This document shows positions 17,492 through 26,249 of a DNA stretch of 64,000 bases, piece by piece (the stretch's first letter is position 1; each line of letters begins with the position of its first letter). Origin of the DNA: Lacrimispora sp. BS-2 (GTDB lineage: Bacteria > Bacillota > Clostridia > Lachnospirales > Lachnospiraceae); the NCBI RefSeq assembly GCF_040207125.1, contig NZ_CP157940.1, forward strand, positions 2,542,001-2,606,000, read 5' to 3'. Both the position numbers and the translations under genes were made by a program. Below the pieces are notes generated by a model. That model did no database searches. It worked only from the letters and a program-made list of their open reading frames with translations, and was not told the origin of the DNA.

Positions 17492-18400
17492 TTAGTCGTA
17501 ATTGACCCATTTTCTCTGTCCTATCATCTGAATCACCGTTACCAGCATGATAATAGAAAAGATTAAAATGGATATGGCTGCTGCATAACCTTTGTGGCCA
17601 TAATCAAACGCATTGCGGTAGAATATCATGACCAGGGTCTGGGTACTCCGATAAGCCGTATTTGCCTTACCAACCATCATGTAAATGGTGTCAAACACCT
17701 GAAATCCGCTGATGACAGAAGTGATCAAAACGAAAAATATGGTCGGGGACAGCATTGGAACCGTGATCTTGAAAAACTGGCGGATACCGCTTGCGCCATC
17801 CACAGCCGCCGCTTCATAATAGGACCTTGATATCCCCTGCATACCGGCTAAAAGAATGATCATGTTATAGCCTACGGTTCCCCAGATCCCAACGATCATA
17901 ACCATGAACAGGGCTGTTTTTGGGTCCGTGATCCAGCCGTGAGGAGAAAGACCAAGGGCCTTTACAGCCGCATTTAAAAGGCCGTACTGCTCATTATAAA
18001 TCCATCTCCAAACCATTGCCACTGCAGCCGACATGGTTACAGAAGGCAGAAAATAAATGGTCCGGTAAAAGGAAGTTCCCCTGATTTTAGTATTGAGCAG
18101 GGCCGCTACAAACAGGGATAAGGCAAGGCCTAAAGGAACGGTGATCCCCACGTAGAGAAGTGTATTGCCAAGAGCCCTCCACAGTTCTTTATCTTTAAAC
18201 ATTTCTATATAGTTGTTAAGACCATAAAAGGTGGCTACATTGAATTTATTCACTTCATTAAAGCTGAACCAGAAATTCTGAATGAAGGGGAAAATGTAAA
18301 ATATGAAGATTCCAAGCAACAGAGGTGTTATAAATAAATACCCCTCTCCCCATTCTTTCCATTGCCGCTTTGCTATTTTCTTTTTTGTCGTACCCTGCAT
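17492..18400 (-). CDS. Sugar ABC transporter permease (MalF type)
   Basis: A 302-aa permease with a cytoplasmic start, first helix GYLFITPLLLGIFIFYIFPF, and the EAA motif YYEAAAVDGASGIRQFFKITVP (about residues 197-218). Partner of the MalG-type permease. The ATG at 18400 is preferred, with AGTAGGTG six bases upstream; a GTG at 18409 would sit on the preceding stop codon. It nearly abuts the binding-protein gene, indicating one transcript. Confidence 0.93.
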   Translation of the reverse strand: MQGTTKKKIAKRQWKEWGEGYLFITPLLLGIFIFYIFPFIQNFWFSFNEVNKFNVATFYGLNNYIEMFKDKELWRALGNTLLYVGITVPLGLALSLFVAALLNTKIRGTSFYRTIYFLPSVTMSAAVAMVWRWIYNEQYGLLNAAVKALGLSPHGWITDPKTALFMVMIVGIWGTVGYNMIILLAGMQGISRSYYEAAAVDGASGIRQFFKITVPMLSPTIFFVLITSVISGFQVFDTIYMMVGKANTAYRSTQTLVMIFYRNAFDYGHKGYAAAISILIFSIIMLVTVIQMIGQRKWVNYD

Positions 18401-18409
18401 TTCATACAC

Positions 18410-19705
18410 CTACTTCTTATTTTTTGCCAGAATCGCATCTGCATCCGTCTTAAGCTGTTCGCATACATCTGCCAAAGGCTTCTCGCCGGAATAGGCTGCC
18501 TTTAATGCCTCTAATTCCACATCATAGATCTCTGCCACGGATTTGCACACAGGAAGGGGATTTGCTTCACTGGAATGATTGGTGTAAGCAGCCAGGTTTA
18601 AATCCTTGTTGGAATCGGCAAAATACTTCTGGGCATCATTCCGTGCGGAAATGACCACGCCGCTTTCGCCCTGGATCTTCATAGCCTCTTCACTTCCCAG
18701 CCACAATGCAAAATCTGCTGCTGCATCCTTATTTTTACTTCCTGCAAACACCGCATAGCCAAGTCCGTTGATGACATTTGGCTCTTTCCCGTTAAATTCC
18801 GGGAATTCTACCAGGTTGATCTTGGTGTTAATGGCATCATTGGAAGTATACTCCGGCGTCATATAGGAACCTGCCAGAACCATAGCCAGAGAGCCGCCCC
18901 CAAACATGGCATCAGGAAGAGTTTCTGATAATGCGGCTGCTGTCGGCGAATAGCCTTCCTCAAGCAGATCAATCCAGCACTGGATTCCTCCCTGGGTCTT
19001 GGGATCTGTATAACCGGTCTCAGTTTTGTCAGCATTTAAAATCCAGCCTCCATTGGCATATACGGTGGGGTAATACCAGGTCTGGAAGTCAATGGGGCAG
19101 GCAAAGGGATACACTCCTTCGTCAAGTCCAGCAGCCTTTAAGTCCTTACAGGCCGCTGCAAGGTCATCATAGGTCCAGTCATCGGTAGGATATGCCACTC
19201 CTGCCTTATCAAAGATTTCCTTGTTATACCACAGGGCATTGGTATCAAAATCCTTTGGTATGGCGATCTGCTTATTCTCAAAGTTATATGACTTTACAAG
19301 TGCTTCCGGGAAATTCTTTTCTAAATCCAGGTCTGATTTTTTCAAATAATCATTTAAATCAAGGAGGATTCCTCCGTCATAATAATCCTCTGCATGGAGT
19401 ACATTGAGCCAGAATACATCCGGCGCTGTTCCACCTGTTGCCGCAGCCTCCAGCTTGGTCCAGTATTCTCCTCCCTTATAAGGTGTAAGCTGGATATTAA
19501 TCTTTACATTTTCATGGGTTTTCTCGTATGCCTGAATCATGGATTCCATGACCGGACGCTGCTTTTCATCCCAAATTCCAAAGCTTAAGGTGGTAGCACC
19601 TCCCTTGGAAGCACTGCCTCCGCCTCCACATGCGGTAAGGCTCATTGCCGCCATGGCAAATGCCATTCCCATTGCCAGCACTTTGAATCCTCTCGTTTTC
19701 TTCAT
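18410..19705 (-). CDS. Extracellular sugar-binding lipoprotein (CUT1 ABC importer)
   Basis: A 431-aa solute-binding protein. A lipoprotein signal peptide ends at the lipobox LTAC (cysteine near residue 26), followed by a GGGGSAS linker. Family-1 features include TLSFGIWDEKQRPVMESMI and TGGTAPDVFWLN. Membrane-anchored outside the cell, it delivers sugar to the two permeases. The neighbouring oxidoreductase and hydrolase suggest a glycan fragment or amino sugar as substrate, which is inference. Confidence 0.94.
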   Translation of the reverse strand: MKKTRGFKVLAMGMAFAMAAMSLTACGGGGSASKGGATTLSFGIWDEKQRPVMESMIQAYEKTHENVKINIQLTPYKGGEYWTKLEAAATGGTAPDVFWLNVLHAEDYYDGGILLDLNDYLKKSDLDLEKNFPEALVKSYNFENKQIAIPKDFDTNALWYNKEIFDKAGVAYPTDDWTYDDLAAACKDLKAAGLDEGVYPFACPIDFQTWYYPTVYANGGWILNADKTETGYTDPKTQGGIQCWIDLLEEGYSPTAAALSETLPDAMFGGGSLAMVLAGSYMTPEYTSNDAINTKINLVEFPEFNGKEPNVINGLGYAVFAGSKNKDAAADFALWLGSEEAMKIQGESGVVISARNDAQKYFADSNKDLNLAAYTNHSSEANPLPVCKSVAEIYDVELEALKAAYSGEKPLADVCEQLKTDADAILAKNKK

Positions 19706-19764
19706 AAATTGCTCTCTCCTTTTTTATTGATATTTTAAAAGGTATATTTCTTTCAACCTTTCAT

Positions 19765-21045
19765 TTAACGAATATCCTCTAAATGAATCAGTTTTCCTCC
19801 CGAAAGTCTGGACTGTTCCGCCGCCAGGGCAATATAATGGCTTTCCATTGATTTTTCCAATGTGGTCATGGAACGGCTCGGTTCGGTTCCTTCCCTGACC
19901 ATATCAAGAAACTGCTCCACCATCCGGTTGTCGCCGCCGGCATGGCCGGAAAAGTCATCGGATAATTTGGAAACGTCTATGGTTTCCTTTTCTTTTCCAA
20001 AAGGCATTACGAATATGAGATTGGAATGAAGGTTGGCCTCAATTTCTCCCTTTGTTCCCATAAATCTGGCGAACCGGGAATTTTGTTCCGTGCAGCCTGT
20101 CATGGTAAAGCTGATGGTAGAGCCGTCTGTCATATCCAGATTTACTACCTGATGATCCACCACATTGTTGTCGCAATGGTACACACATCTTCCATAAGGT
20201 CCGGTCTTTATGGCTTCCATAACCGATTCTTCCGTAGGGTGAAGAGTCAGCACGTTGCATGGCCAGTCAGATTTGCCATGGGCGATGCCGGTCTTTTCAT
20301 TGGTTATGTAAATCTTTTCCGCATCAAAGGGACATTCTGCCTTGGCAGCGCATCCATCCAGACAGCGTTTTGCCGCACCCTCCGGCGCTTTTTCCTCCTT
20401 GAATAAATAGGTGCTTCCAAAGGAGGTGACGGACTTACAGGCCTTTCCTGTCAGCCACAATAAAAGGTCCATATCATGACAGCATTTTTGAAGAATCATG
20501 GGGCTGGTTTCCTCTGAATTTCTCCAGTTTCCCCTGACAAAGCTATGGGCCTGATGCCAGTAGCCTACATTTTCAATGCCCATAACAGTGACCACATCCC
20601 CGATCACACCGGAATCAATAAGCTCTTTTACCTTTGTGTAAAAAGGCGTATAGCGCAGAACATGGCAGACTACCACCTTCCGCCCTCTCTCACTGGCAGT
20701 TTTTAAAAGCTCCCTGCATTCGTCTAAATCCGGTGAAACAGGCTTTTCCAGCAAAAGATCATACCCCTTTTCAAGAGCCGGGATGGCATGGCCCACATGT
20801 TGTCTGTCCTGTGTGGAGATAAACATCACATCAGCAAGCCTTTCCTGTTTTAACATCTCCTCTGCACTGGAATAGCACCGTTCCTTTGGAACCCCGTATT
20901 CTCTGGAAACCTCTTCCACCTTTGCCTCATCAATATCCGCTATGGCAGTGATCTCCATTTTTTCAGGAAGCAGCTTAGCAACCGGTGCATAGGTATCCTT
21001 TCCTCTGCTTCCCAAGCCCGCAAGGGCAACTGTAATCCTTTTCAT
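19765..21045 (-). CDS. Gfo/Idh/MocA family oxidoreductase
   Basis: A 426-aa NAD(P)-dependent sugar oxidoreductase. N-terminal Rossmann fold (VALAGLGSRGKDTYAPVAK), the family EKPVSPDLDECRELL motif near residue 100, and a C-terminal alpha/beta domain containing a cysteine-rich insert (KRCLDGCAAKAECPFD) seen in a subset of these enzymes. First gene of the operon with the ABC importer. The cysteine insert could bind metal. Some family members are NAD-dependent glycosidases acting on GalNAc, which would suit the hydrolase opposite, but no direct evidence ties it to that. Confidence 0.9.
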   Translation of the reverse strand: MKRITVALAGLGSRGKDTYAPVAKLLPEKMEITAIADIDEAKVEEVSREYGVPKERCYSSAEEMLKQERLADVMFISTQDRQHVGHAIPALEKGYDLLLEKPVSPDLDECRELLKTASERGRKVVVCHVLRYTPFYTKVKELIDSGVIGDVVTVMGIENVGYWHQAHSFVRGNWRNSEETSPMILQKCCHDMDLLLWLTGKACKSVTSFGSTYLFKEEKAPEGAAKRCLDGCAAKAECPFDAEKIYITNEKTGIAHGKSDWPCNVLTLHPTEESVMEAIKTGPYGRCVYHCDNNVVDHQVVNLDMTDGSTISFTMTGCTEQNSRFARFMGTKGEIEANLHSNLIFVMPFGKEKETIDVSKLSDDFSGHAGGDNRMVEQFLDMVREGTEPSRSMTTLEKSMESHYIALAAEQSRLSGGKLIHLEDIR

Positions 21046-21485
21046 GTTATCTTCCCCTTCCTATATCATGAACATACGGTTCATGACCGGCATTCAGCCT
21101 TCGCGCCGATGAGCAGGCTCCTCTTTGCTCTCCTGCGCTCGTTATCTATTGATTCTGTCTTCATTATATAATGAACCAGGAGGATATGCTTATACTATTA
21201 TCCAGACTCATTGCCAAATTCCTTATTTTTTTCGTTATTATGCACAAATTAAATCAGAAAGTATCCCATCATTACGGTATTTTCAACAGAATCCTTCTAA
21301 AAATACAAAAAGAGGCATCCATACGAATCGATGAATGCCCCCATTGGCCGGATAAATATTTTTCTCTATTATACACTCATACTATAGTTTTGAATTACAG
21401 GATTGTCCTGTCTTGTTATCAAATTAACCAATCTTGCCAGCAGCAGCATTTCATGCTACCATAAATGCCAAAGGAGGTATTTCAA
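21046..21485. promoter_or_regulatory. Divergent control region with a leader terminator
   Basis: The region between the oxidoreductase operon and the AraC gene is about 420 bp. On the minus strand a -10-like TATAAT lies near 21365-21370, and a hairpin GGCATTCAT...ATGGATGCC (21314-21339) followed by TCTTTTTG looks like an intrinsic terminator in the operon's leader. An attenuation role is inference. No CRE site was recognised. Confidence 0.4.
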
Positions 21486-22430
21486 ATGGCATACTGCAGC
21501 ACAGCGCTAACCATAGAATTTGAAATCCATGAGATCATAACCGTCCACTATTTTGAATACATGAAGGATTTTGTATTTTCAGGGGAATCCCACGATTTCT
21601 GGGAGTTCCTTTACGTGGACAAGGGCGAGATCACCGTACAGGCAAACCAGTCTATCTACCATTTAAAGGCTGGGGATGTGATTTTTCACAAGCCAAATGA
21701 ATTCCACGCCTTAAATGCGTCCGGAAACAAGGCTCCCAATCTGGTAGCAATTTCCTTCCGCTGCTCCAGCGAAAGCATGAGATTTTTTGAAGAGAAATCC
21801 TGTTCCTTAAATCAGGAGGAACGTTACCTTATTTCCATGATCATTGCAGAGGCAAGACAGGCTTTTTCCACCCCGCTTCACATCCCTTCTGTGGAAAAGG
21901 TGGAGTTAGCCCCTTCCCCGCCCTTTGGAGCTGCCCAGCTCATCCTTTTATATCTGCAGATTTTCCTGATCCATGTGAAACGGAATCATTTTGGAGAAGA
22001 CAGCACGCCCATTCAAGCGGTTCCAACCGAGCCCATGGCTCTTTCCTCCAATTCCAGCCATTTGGATCAGATCATTCAGTATATGGAGTTTCACATTTGC
22101 GAACACCTTTCCATAAAAACCATTTGCGACGAATTCTGCATAAGCCGTTCCACCCTTCACTCCCTGTTTCACAAAGAGAAAAACTGCGGGGCAATCGATT
22201 ATTTCAATTTTATGAAAATCGAGCGTTCCAAGGAGATCATGCGGGATGGCAACATGAATTTTACGGAAATCGCGTATTTCCTTTCCTACAGCTCCCTGCA
22301 GTATTTTTCCAAGCAGTTCAAAAAAACAACCGGAATGTCTCCCCTGGAATATTTTAAATCCGTCAAAAAATATTCCAATGAAGTCACAAGCGCAAGTAAG
22401 AAAAGAAGAGAGAATAATAGGATGATTTGA
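21486..22430 (+). CDS. AraC family transcriptional regulator (with cupin sensor)
   Basis: A 314-aa regulator. The N-terminal cupin domain is seen in SHDFWEFLYVDKGEITVQAN and HLKAGDVIFHKPNEFHAL. The C-terminal double helix-turn-helix spans about residues 205-300 (KTICDEFCISRSTLHSLFHK and FTEIAYFLSYSSLQYFSKQF), ending with the hallmark PLEYF. ATG at 21486 has AAAGGAGG eight bases upstream. It lies divergent from the importer operon and directly before the hydrolase, so it probably activates both in response to a sugar. Confidence 0.92.
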   Translation: MAYCSTALTIEFEIHEIITVHYFEYMKDFVFSGESHDFWEFLYVDKGEITVQANQSIYHLKAGDVIFHKPNEFHALNASGNKAPNLVAISFRCSSESMRFFEEKSCSLNQEERYLISMIIAEARQAFSTPLHIPSVEKVELAPSPPFGAAQLILLYLQIFLIHVKRNHFGEDSTPIQAVPTEPMALSSNSSHLDQIIQYMEFHICEHLSIKTICDEFCISRSTLHSLFHKEKNCGAIDYFNFMKIERSKEIMRDGNMNFTEIAYFLSYSSLQYFSKQFKKTTGMSPLEYFKSVKKYSNEVTSASKKRRENNRMI

Positions 22431-22510
22431 CAAGCTTCCGTGATGATTCCGTAAGGTTTTTTCCTGAAAAAATGATATATTAGAACCATCAATTCAGTGG
22501 AGGATCGACA

Positions 22511-24412
22511 ATGCAGGATATTATATTCAATCAAACCACCTTGAGCTTTGAGGAGAGCTCCCTCCTGTTTTCCATAAAGCATGGGATGGCACTTTGGAAA
22601 TGGGATGCAGAATACAAACCGCGCCTTATGGCCGGCGGACAGACCGTTTATTTTCACGATGCAGCTTCCATTACCCATAATAAATGGAAGACAGGAGTCG
22701 GAGAAGGGATCATCAGCCATTACCAGGGCTTCCTGTTAGACGGCATTGATCTGGAACTGGCCTTTGAAACGGTTTCATGGATCGAATATGCCACGGAGGA
22801 CGTTCATTTTGAATGGATCCCTCTGACAGAAAGCAGCATCCCGGTTTCAGAAATATACTGGCCGGGGTACATGGAATTTGAAAAAGAAAGTGACCGCTGG
22901 TATACTCTTTTGAACATCCAGCAGGGGCTTCTTATCCCAAATACCTGGGAAACGGCTCTTGAAAAGCTGCCCTTTGACGGCATGATGTGCACAGCGGGCT
23001 CATATATGCCCTGGTTTGGGCAGGTAAAGGACAAAGAAGGTTACATAGCCATCTGTGAACAGCCCTGGGATGCCGCCTATTATGCGGAGCATCCGGCAAA
23101 GGGTCCTTATACCCACACCGGCATCAAATGGTTTCCAAGCCTTGGCAGAATGAACAGCCGAAGAACCCTGCGGTATTCCTTTCTGTCGGACTGCGATTAC
23201 AATGATATCTGCAAGCATTACAGAAGCTACGTAAAGGAGCAGGGTACTTTCTGTTCCCTGAAAGAAAAAGCTGCCAAGGCACCTGTTCATAAGCTGGTTG
23301 GCGCTTCCTTCATCCATAAGGGGATCAAAACCCAGGTCATGCCGGATTCCCGCTTCTTTGACCCGGAAAACCCGGACAAAAACAACCATGTATACAGTTT
23401 TGAGAAAAGAACCGGCGAGATCCGGCACTTCCACAGGGATCTGGGCATTAAAAAGCTGTATCTCCATCTGGATGGCTGGGCGGAGCCAGGCTATGACAAC
23501 CAGCATCCCGACTATCTTCCTGCCTGTGAAGAAGCAGGAGGCTGGGAAAAGATGAAGGAGCTTGCAGATACCATGCACAAATATGGATATTCCTTTGGCA
23601 TCCACGACCAGTACCGGGACTATTACCACAGGGCCAAAACCTTTGACCAGAATTTTGCAGCCCAAAAGCCTGATGGAACCCTTACGGAGCATGCCAACTG
23701 GGCAGGCGGCCCCCAGACCTATCTGTGCGCCACCCAGGCTCCCTATTATGTTAAAAGGAATTTTACTGAGGTTAAGAAAAACGGAGTGGAATTAGACTGT
23801 GCCTATTTAGATGTGTTCACCTGCAACGAGCCTGACGAATGCGATCACCCCTGGCACCGGATCAACCGGAAGGAATGCTTAGACTACCGGAGCCTTTGCT
23901 TTGAATACCTGCTTTCCCAGGGGATCCTTCCAAGTTCCGAGGAAGTGACGGACTGGTCTGTAAGAAGCCTTGTGTTCTGCCACTATGCCCCCTATTCCTT
24001 TATGATGCACGAGCCGGGAGCTGAGCGCCAGGGAATTGCCGTACCTCTCTTTAACCTGGTATACCATGACTGCCTGATCATTCCATGGATGATGGAAAAA
24101 TATGAAAAAGAAGATTTCATGCTTTACGCCCTTTTAAACGGCGGCGCGCCGTATTTTATCCGGGACGGGGCTTACGAGAACATTGACGGCTCCTTTGGCG
24201 GCCATCAAAGCCTTTCAGAAGAGGAAATGGCAGCCCGCTGCAAAGTTGTTGCTTCTCTTCACGAAAAGGTCGCCATGTGTGAAATGCTGTCCCATGAATT
24301 GATTGACGGAGATCCGCTGCGGCAGCGCACCACCTTTGCAGGCGGTACTGCAGTGGAAGCTGATCTCCTTCGCGGGACCTATGAGATCAAAACAGGGCAG
24401 GAAAGGGCCTAA
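22511..24412 (+). CDS. Putative GH101/GH129-like glycoside hydrolase
   Basis: A 633-aa cytoplasmic protein (no signal peptide). A beta-rich N-terminal part precedes a barrel-like region with LYLHLDGWAEPGYDNQHPDY, then DCAYLDVF (Asp about 434) and ILPSSEEVTDW (Glu 477/478). The order of a buried Asp strand followed about 40 residues later by a Glu resembles the nucleophile and acid/base layout of GH101 and GH129 alpha-N-acetylgalactosaminidases and DUF5696 proteins; length is close to GH129 (about 630). Catalytic roles are inference. The gene follows the AraC regulator and overlaps the convergent second AraC gene by 4 bp. GGAGG lies upstream. Confidence 0.6.
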   Translation: MQDIIFNQTTLSFEESSLLFSIKHGMALWKWDAEYKPRLMAGGQTVYFHDAASITHNKWKTGVGEGIISHYQGFLLDGIDLELAFETVSWIEYATEDVHFEWIPLTESSIPVSEIYWPGYMEFEKESDRWYTLLNIQQGLLIPNTWETALEKLPFDGMMCTAGSYMPWFGQVKDKEGYIAICEQPWDAAYYAEHPAKGPYTHTGIKWFPSLGRMNSRRTLRYSFLSDCDYNDICKHYRSYVKEQGTFCSLKEKAAKAPVHKLVGASFIHKGIKTQVMPDSRFFDPENPDKNNHVYSFEKRTGEIRHFHRDLGIKKLYLHLDGWAEPGYDNQHPDYLPACEEAGGWEKMKELADTMHKYGYSFGIHDQYRDYYHRAKTFDQNFAAQKPDGTLTEHANWAGGPQTYLCATQAPYYVKRNFTEVKKNGVELDCAYLDVFTCNEPDECDHPWHRINRKECLDYRSLCFEYLLSQGILPSSEEVTDWSVRSLVFCHYAPYSFMMHEPGAERQGIAVPLFNLVYHDCLIIPWMMEKYEKEDFMLYALLNGGAPYFIRDGAYENIDGSFGGHQSLSEEEMAARCKVVASLHEKVAMCEMLSHELIDGDPLRQRTTFAGGTAVEADLLRGTYEIKTGQERA

Positions 24413-25371
24413 GAATTTAACGCCCTGTATTCCTTTGGTGACATTCCGTAATAATTCCGGAAGATCCTGTGAAAATAGCTGGTATTATCATACCCAATGG
24501 CTATGGAAATGTCAGTCACGGAAAGCCTGGTATTTAAAAGAAGAACAGAAGCCTGATTCAGCCGCTTTACCTGTAAAAGTTCCTTATAGGTCCGCCCGGT
24601 CAATCGCTTTATGGCCCGGCTCAGCCAGTAAATGTTATAATTAAGGAGGGCCGCAAGCTCAGTCAGCTCTCCCTCCTTATAATTTTCATCAATATAGGTA
24701 AGCACCTGAAATATAAGCTTCTGTTCAAAGCTCTCCAGGGTATGGCTGATCTTATCCGTATGATGCATGAGATGAAGGAACAAAAGCTCCATGGTGATCT
24801 GATTGATGCTCTTTTTATTGGGCTGGTCGCTTAAAAGGGTCCACACCATGTTTTCTACCAGATTCTGTACGGTCAGCACATCTGCCACCTGGAAATGCAG
24901 GCAGCTGGCATAACGGGTATCAGAGCAGAGACAGCCTACCAGGAAATCCCGTAGCAGGTTTTCTTCTTCTCCCATCATTTCAAAGGCAGTATCAAAAAAT
25001 TCCGGCAGGATGATAAAGTTTATTCCAATATCCTCCTCTCCTGCCGGAAGGATCTCCTGGGTGGCATGCTGGTTTAAAAACAGCAGCTCCCCTGTCTTTA
25101 AAACCACCTTTTCCCCATCAATAAAATGGACTGTTTCTCCTTTGCACATATAGATCACTTCAATATAATTATGCTTGTGCCTGGGAAAATGGACGAACCT
25201 AGTGTGAGGCCTGATGCTGATCATTTTCCCGTGTTCCAGCATCTTTTTGCTGTCAATGACCAGCTCCTGCCCCTCGGTATACCGGTTGCGGTCAATTTCC
25301 GTCCGTCCATTCATGATTTCCCGTTCCTCGTCTGTAATGACTCCCAGACGGTCTAAGATTTCCTGATTCAC
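24409..25371 (-). CDS. AraC family transcriptional regulator
   Basis: A 320-aa regulator with an N-terminal cupin sensor (FPRHKHNYIEVIYMCKGETV, VLKTGELLFLNQHATQEI) and a C-terminal AraC DNA-binding domain (LAALLNYNIYWLSRAIKRLTG, then TDISIAIGYDNTSYFHRIF and the PKEYR ending). Starts with GTG; AGGAGG is nine bases upstream. It follows the MORN-like gene by 18 bp and may share its transcript, while its 3' end overlaps the hydrolase gene tail to tail. Confidence 0.92.
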   Translation of the reverse strand: MNQEILDRLGVITDEEREIMNGRTEIDRNRYTEGQELVIDSKKMLEHGKMISIRPHTRFVHFPRHKHNYIEVIYMCKGETVHFIDGEKVVLKTGELLFLNQHATQEILPAGEEDIGINFIILPEFFDTAFEMMGEEENLLRDFLVGCLCSDTRYASCLHFQVADVLTVQNLVENMVWTLLSDQPNKKSINQITMELLFLHLMHHTDKISHTLESFEQKLIFQVLTYIDENYKEGELTELAALLNYNIYWLSRAIKRLTGRTYKELLQVKRLNQASVLLLNTRLSVTDISIAIGYDNTSYFHRIFRNYYGMSPKEYRALNS

Positions 25372-25388
25372 CCGTCAAGGCCTCCTTT

Positions 25389-26249
25389 TTAAACATAGGG
25401 AAACAGGATCAGATTTTTCCACCTGACCTCTCCCATGGCGTTTTCTCCCAAGGTATAGGCATGAACATCATCATCTTTTGCCATCAGCTTGTAAATAACG
25501 GCCCCGGAGCTGTCCATACCCTGAATCCATCTTTCATCCTTTACGATCACGCCATCAAAAACCTGAAACTGCCAGACAGCAATTTCCCCTTCTGCATTGG
25601 TGCTGGTATAGGTAATCTCTCCCTGCATCAGATCATCTTTAAAAACAGCCCTTTTTGCATTGAGCTTTGTGACATCCTTTGTTACTCCGTCATAATAATT
25701 ATAACCGCATTCGCCATTTCCGTTCATCTTTCCGCTGACCCATGTCCCATAAGAGTAATCGTAGCGTTTCCCCTCCTCCAGTTCAAGAATCTGCAGGGCC
25801 GCACATTCTCCCTCCGGTTTCCCGTAATCAAAACTCCCGTAAAAAACCGTGGAAGCCTTTACAAATACCAGGCCTTTGCCGGAGGATATTTTCCCTCTCA
25901 TGGCCGCTCCATCATACATGCAGGGAAACTCCTTCCAGGGGATGTCATAACTGTTTAACAGCCTGGCCGCTCCTTCTAAGTCTCCCTGGTCAAATAACCA
26001 GGTGAGCTGGGTTAAGAACTCCTTATCCCCGGGAGAAAGGATTATCTCATCTGATAAGGTCTCATTCAAAGGCATGGCCATGGCCCTTGGTTCCACCTTC
26101 TCTGCCTCTGTAATATCCTGGTTGGGTTCTTCCCCATTCCTTATACTGCCTGCCACGCTAAGCAGAAGCAAAAGCACCGTAATAAGTCCGATCCAAAGGA
26201 GGACGTGAAGATTTTCCCTCTTTCCCTGATCCGTCCATTTTTCAAACAC
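25389..26249 (-). CDS. Membrane-anchored MORN-like repeat protein
   Basis: About 286 aa: a short cytoplasmic start, one membrane helix (VLLWIGLITVLLLLLSVAGS), then an extracellular part with MORN-like repeats such as GSFDYGKPEGECAAL and GTWVSGKMNGNGECGYNY. MORN repeats commonly bind lipids or proteins; the role here is unknown. The likely start is the GTG at 26249, preceded by AAGGAGG, overlapping the end of the MocR gene by 8 bp (translational coupling). An ATG at 26270 is also in frame. Confidence 0.65.
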   Translation of the reverse strand: MFEKWTDQGKRENLHVLLWIGLITVLLLLLSVAGSIRNGEEPNQDITEAEKVEPRAMAMPLNETLSDEIILSPGDKEFLTQLTWLFDQGDLEGAARLLNSYDIPWKEFPCMYDGAAMRGKISSGKGLVFVKASTVFYGSFDYGKPEGECAALQILELEEGKRYDYSYGTWVSGKMNGNGECGYNYYDGVTKDVTKLNAKRAVFKDDLMQGEITYTSTNAEGEIAVWQFQVFDGVIVKDERWIQGMDSSGAVIYKLMAKDDDVHAYTLGENAMGEVRWKNLILFPYV

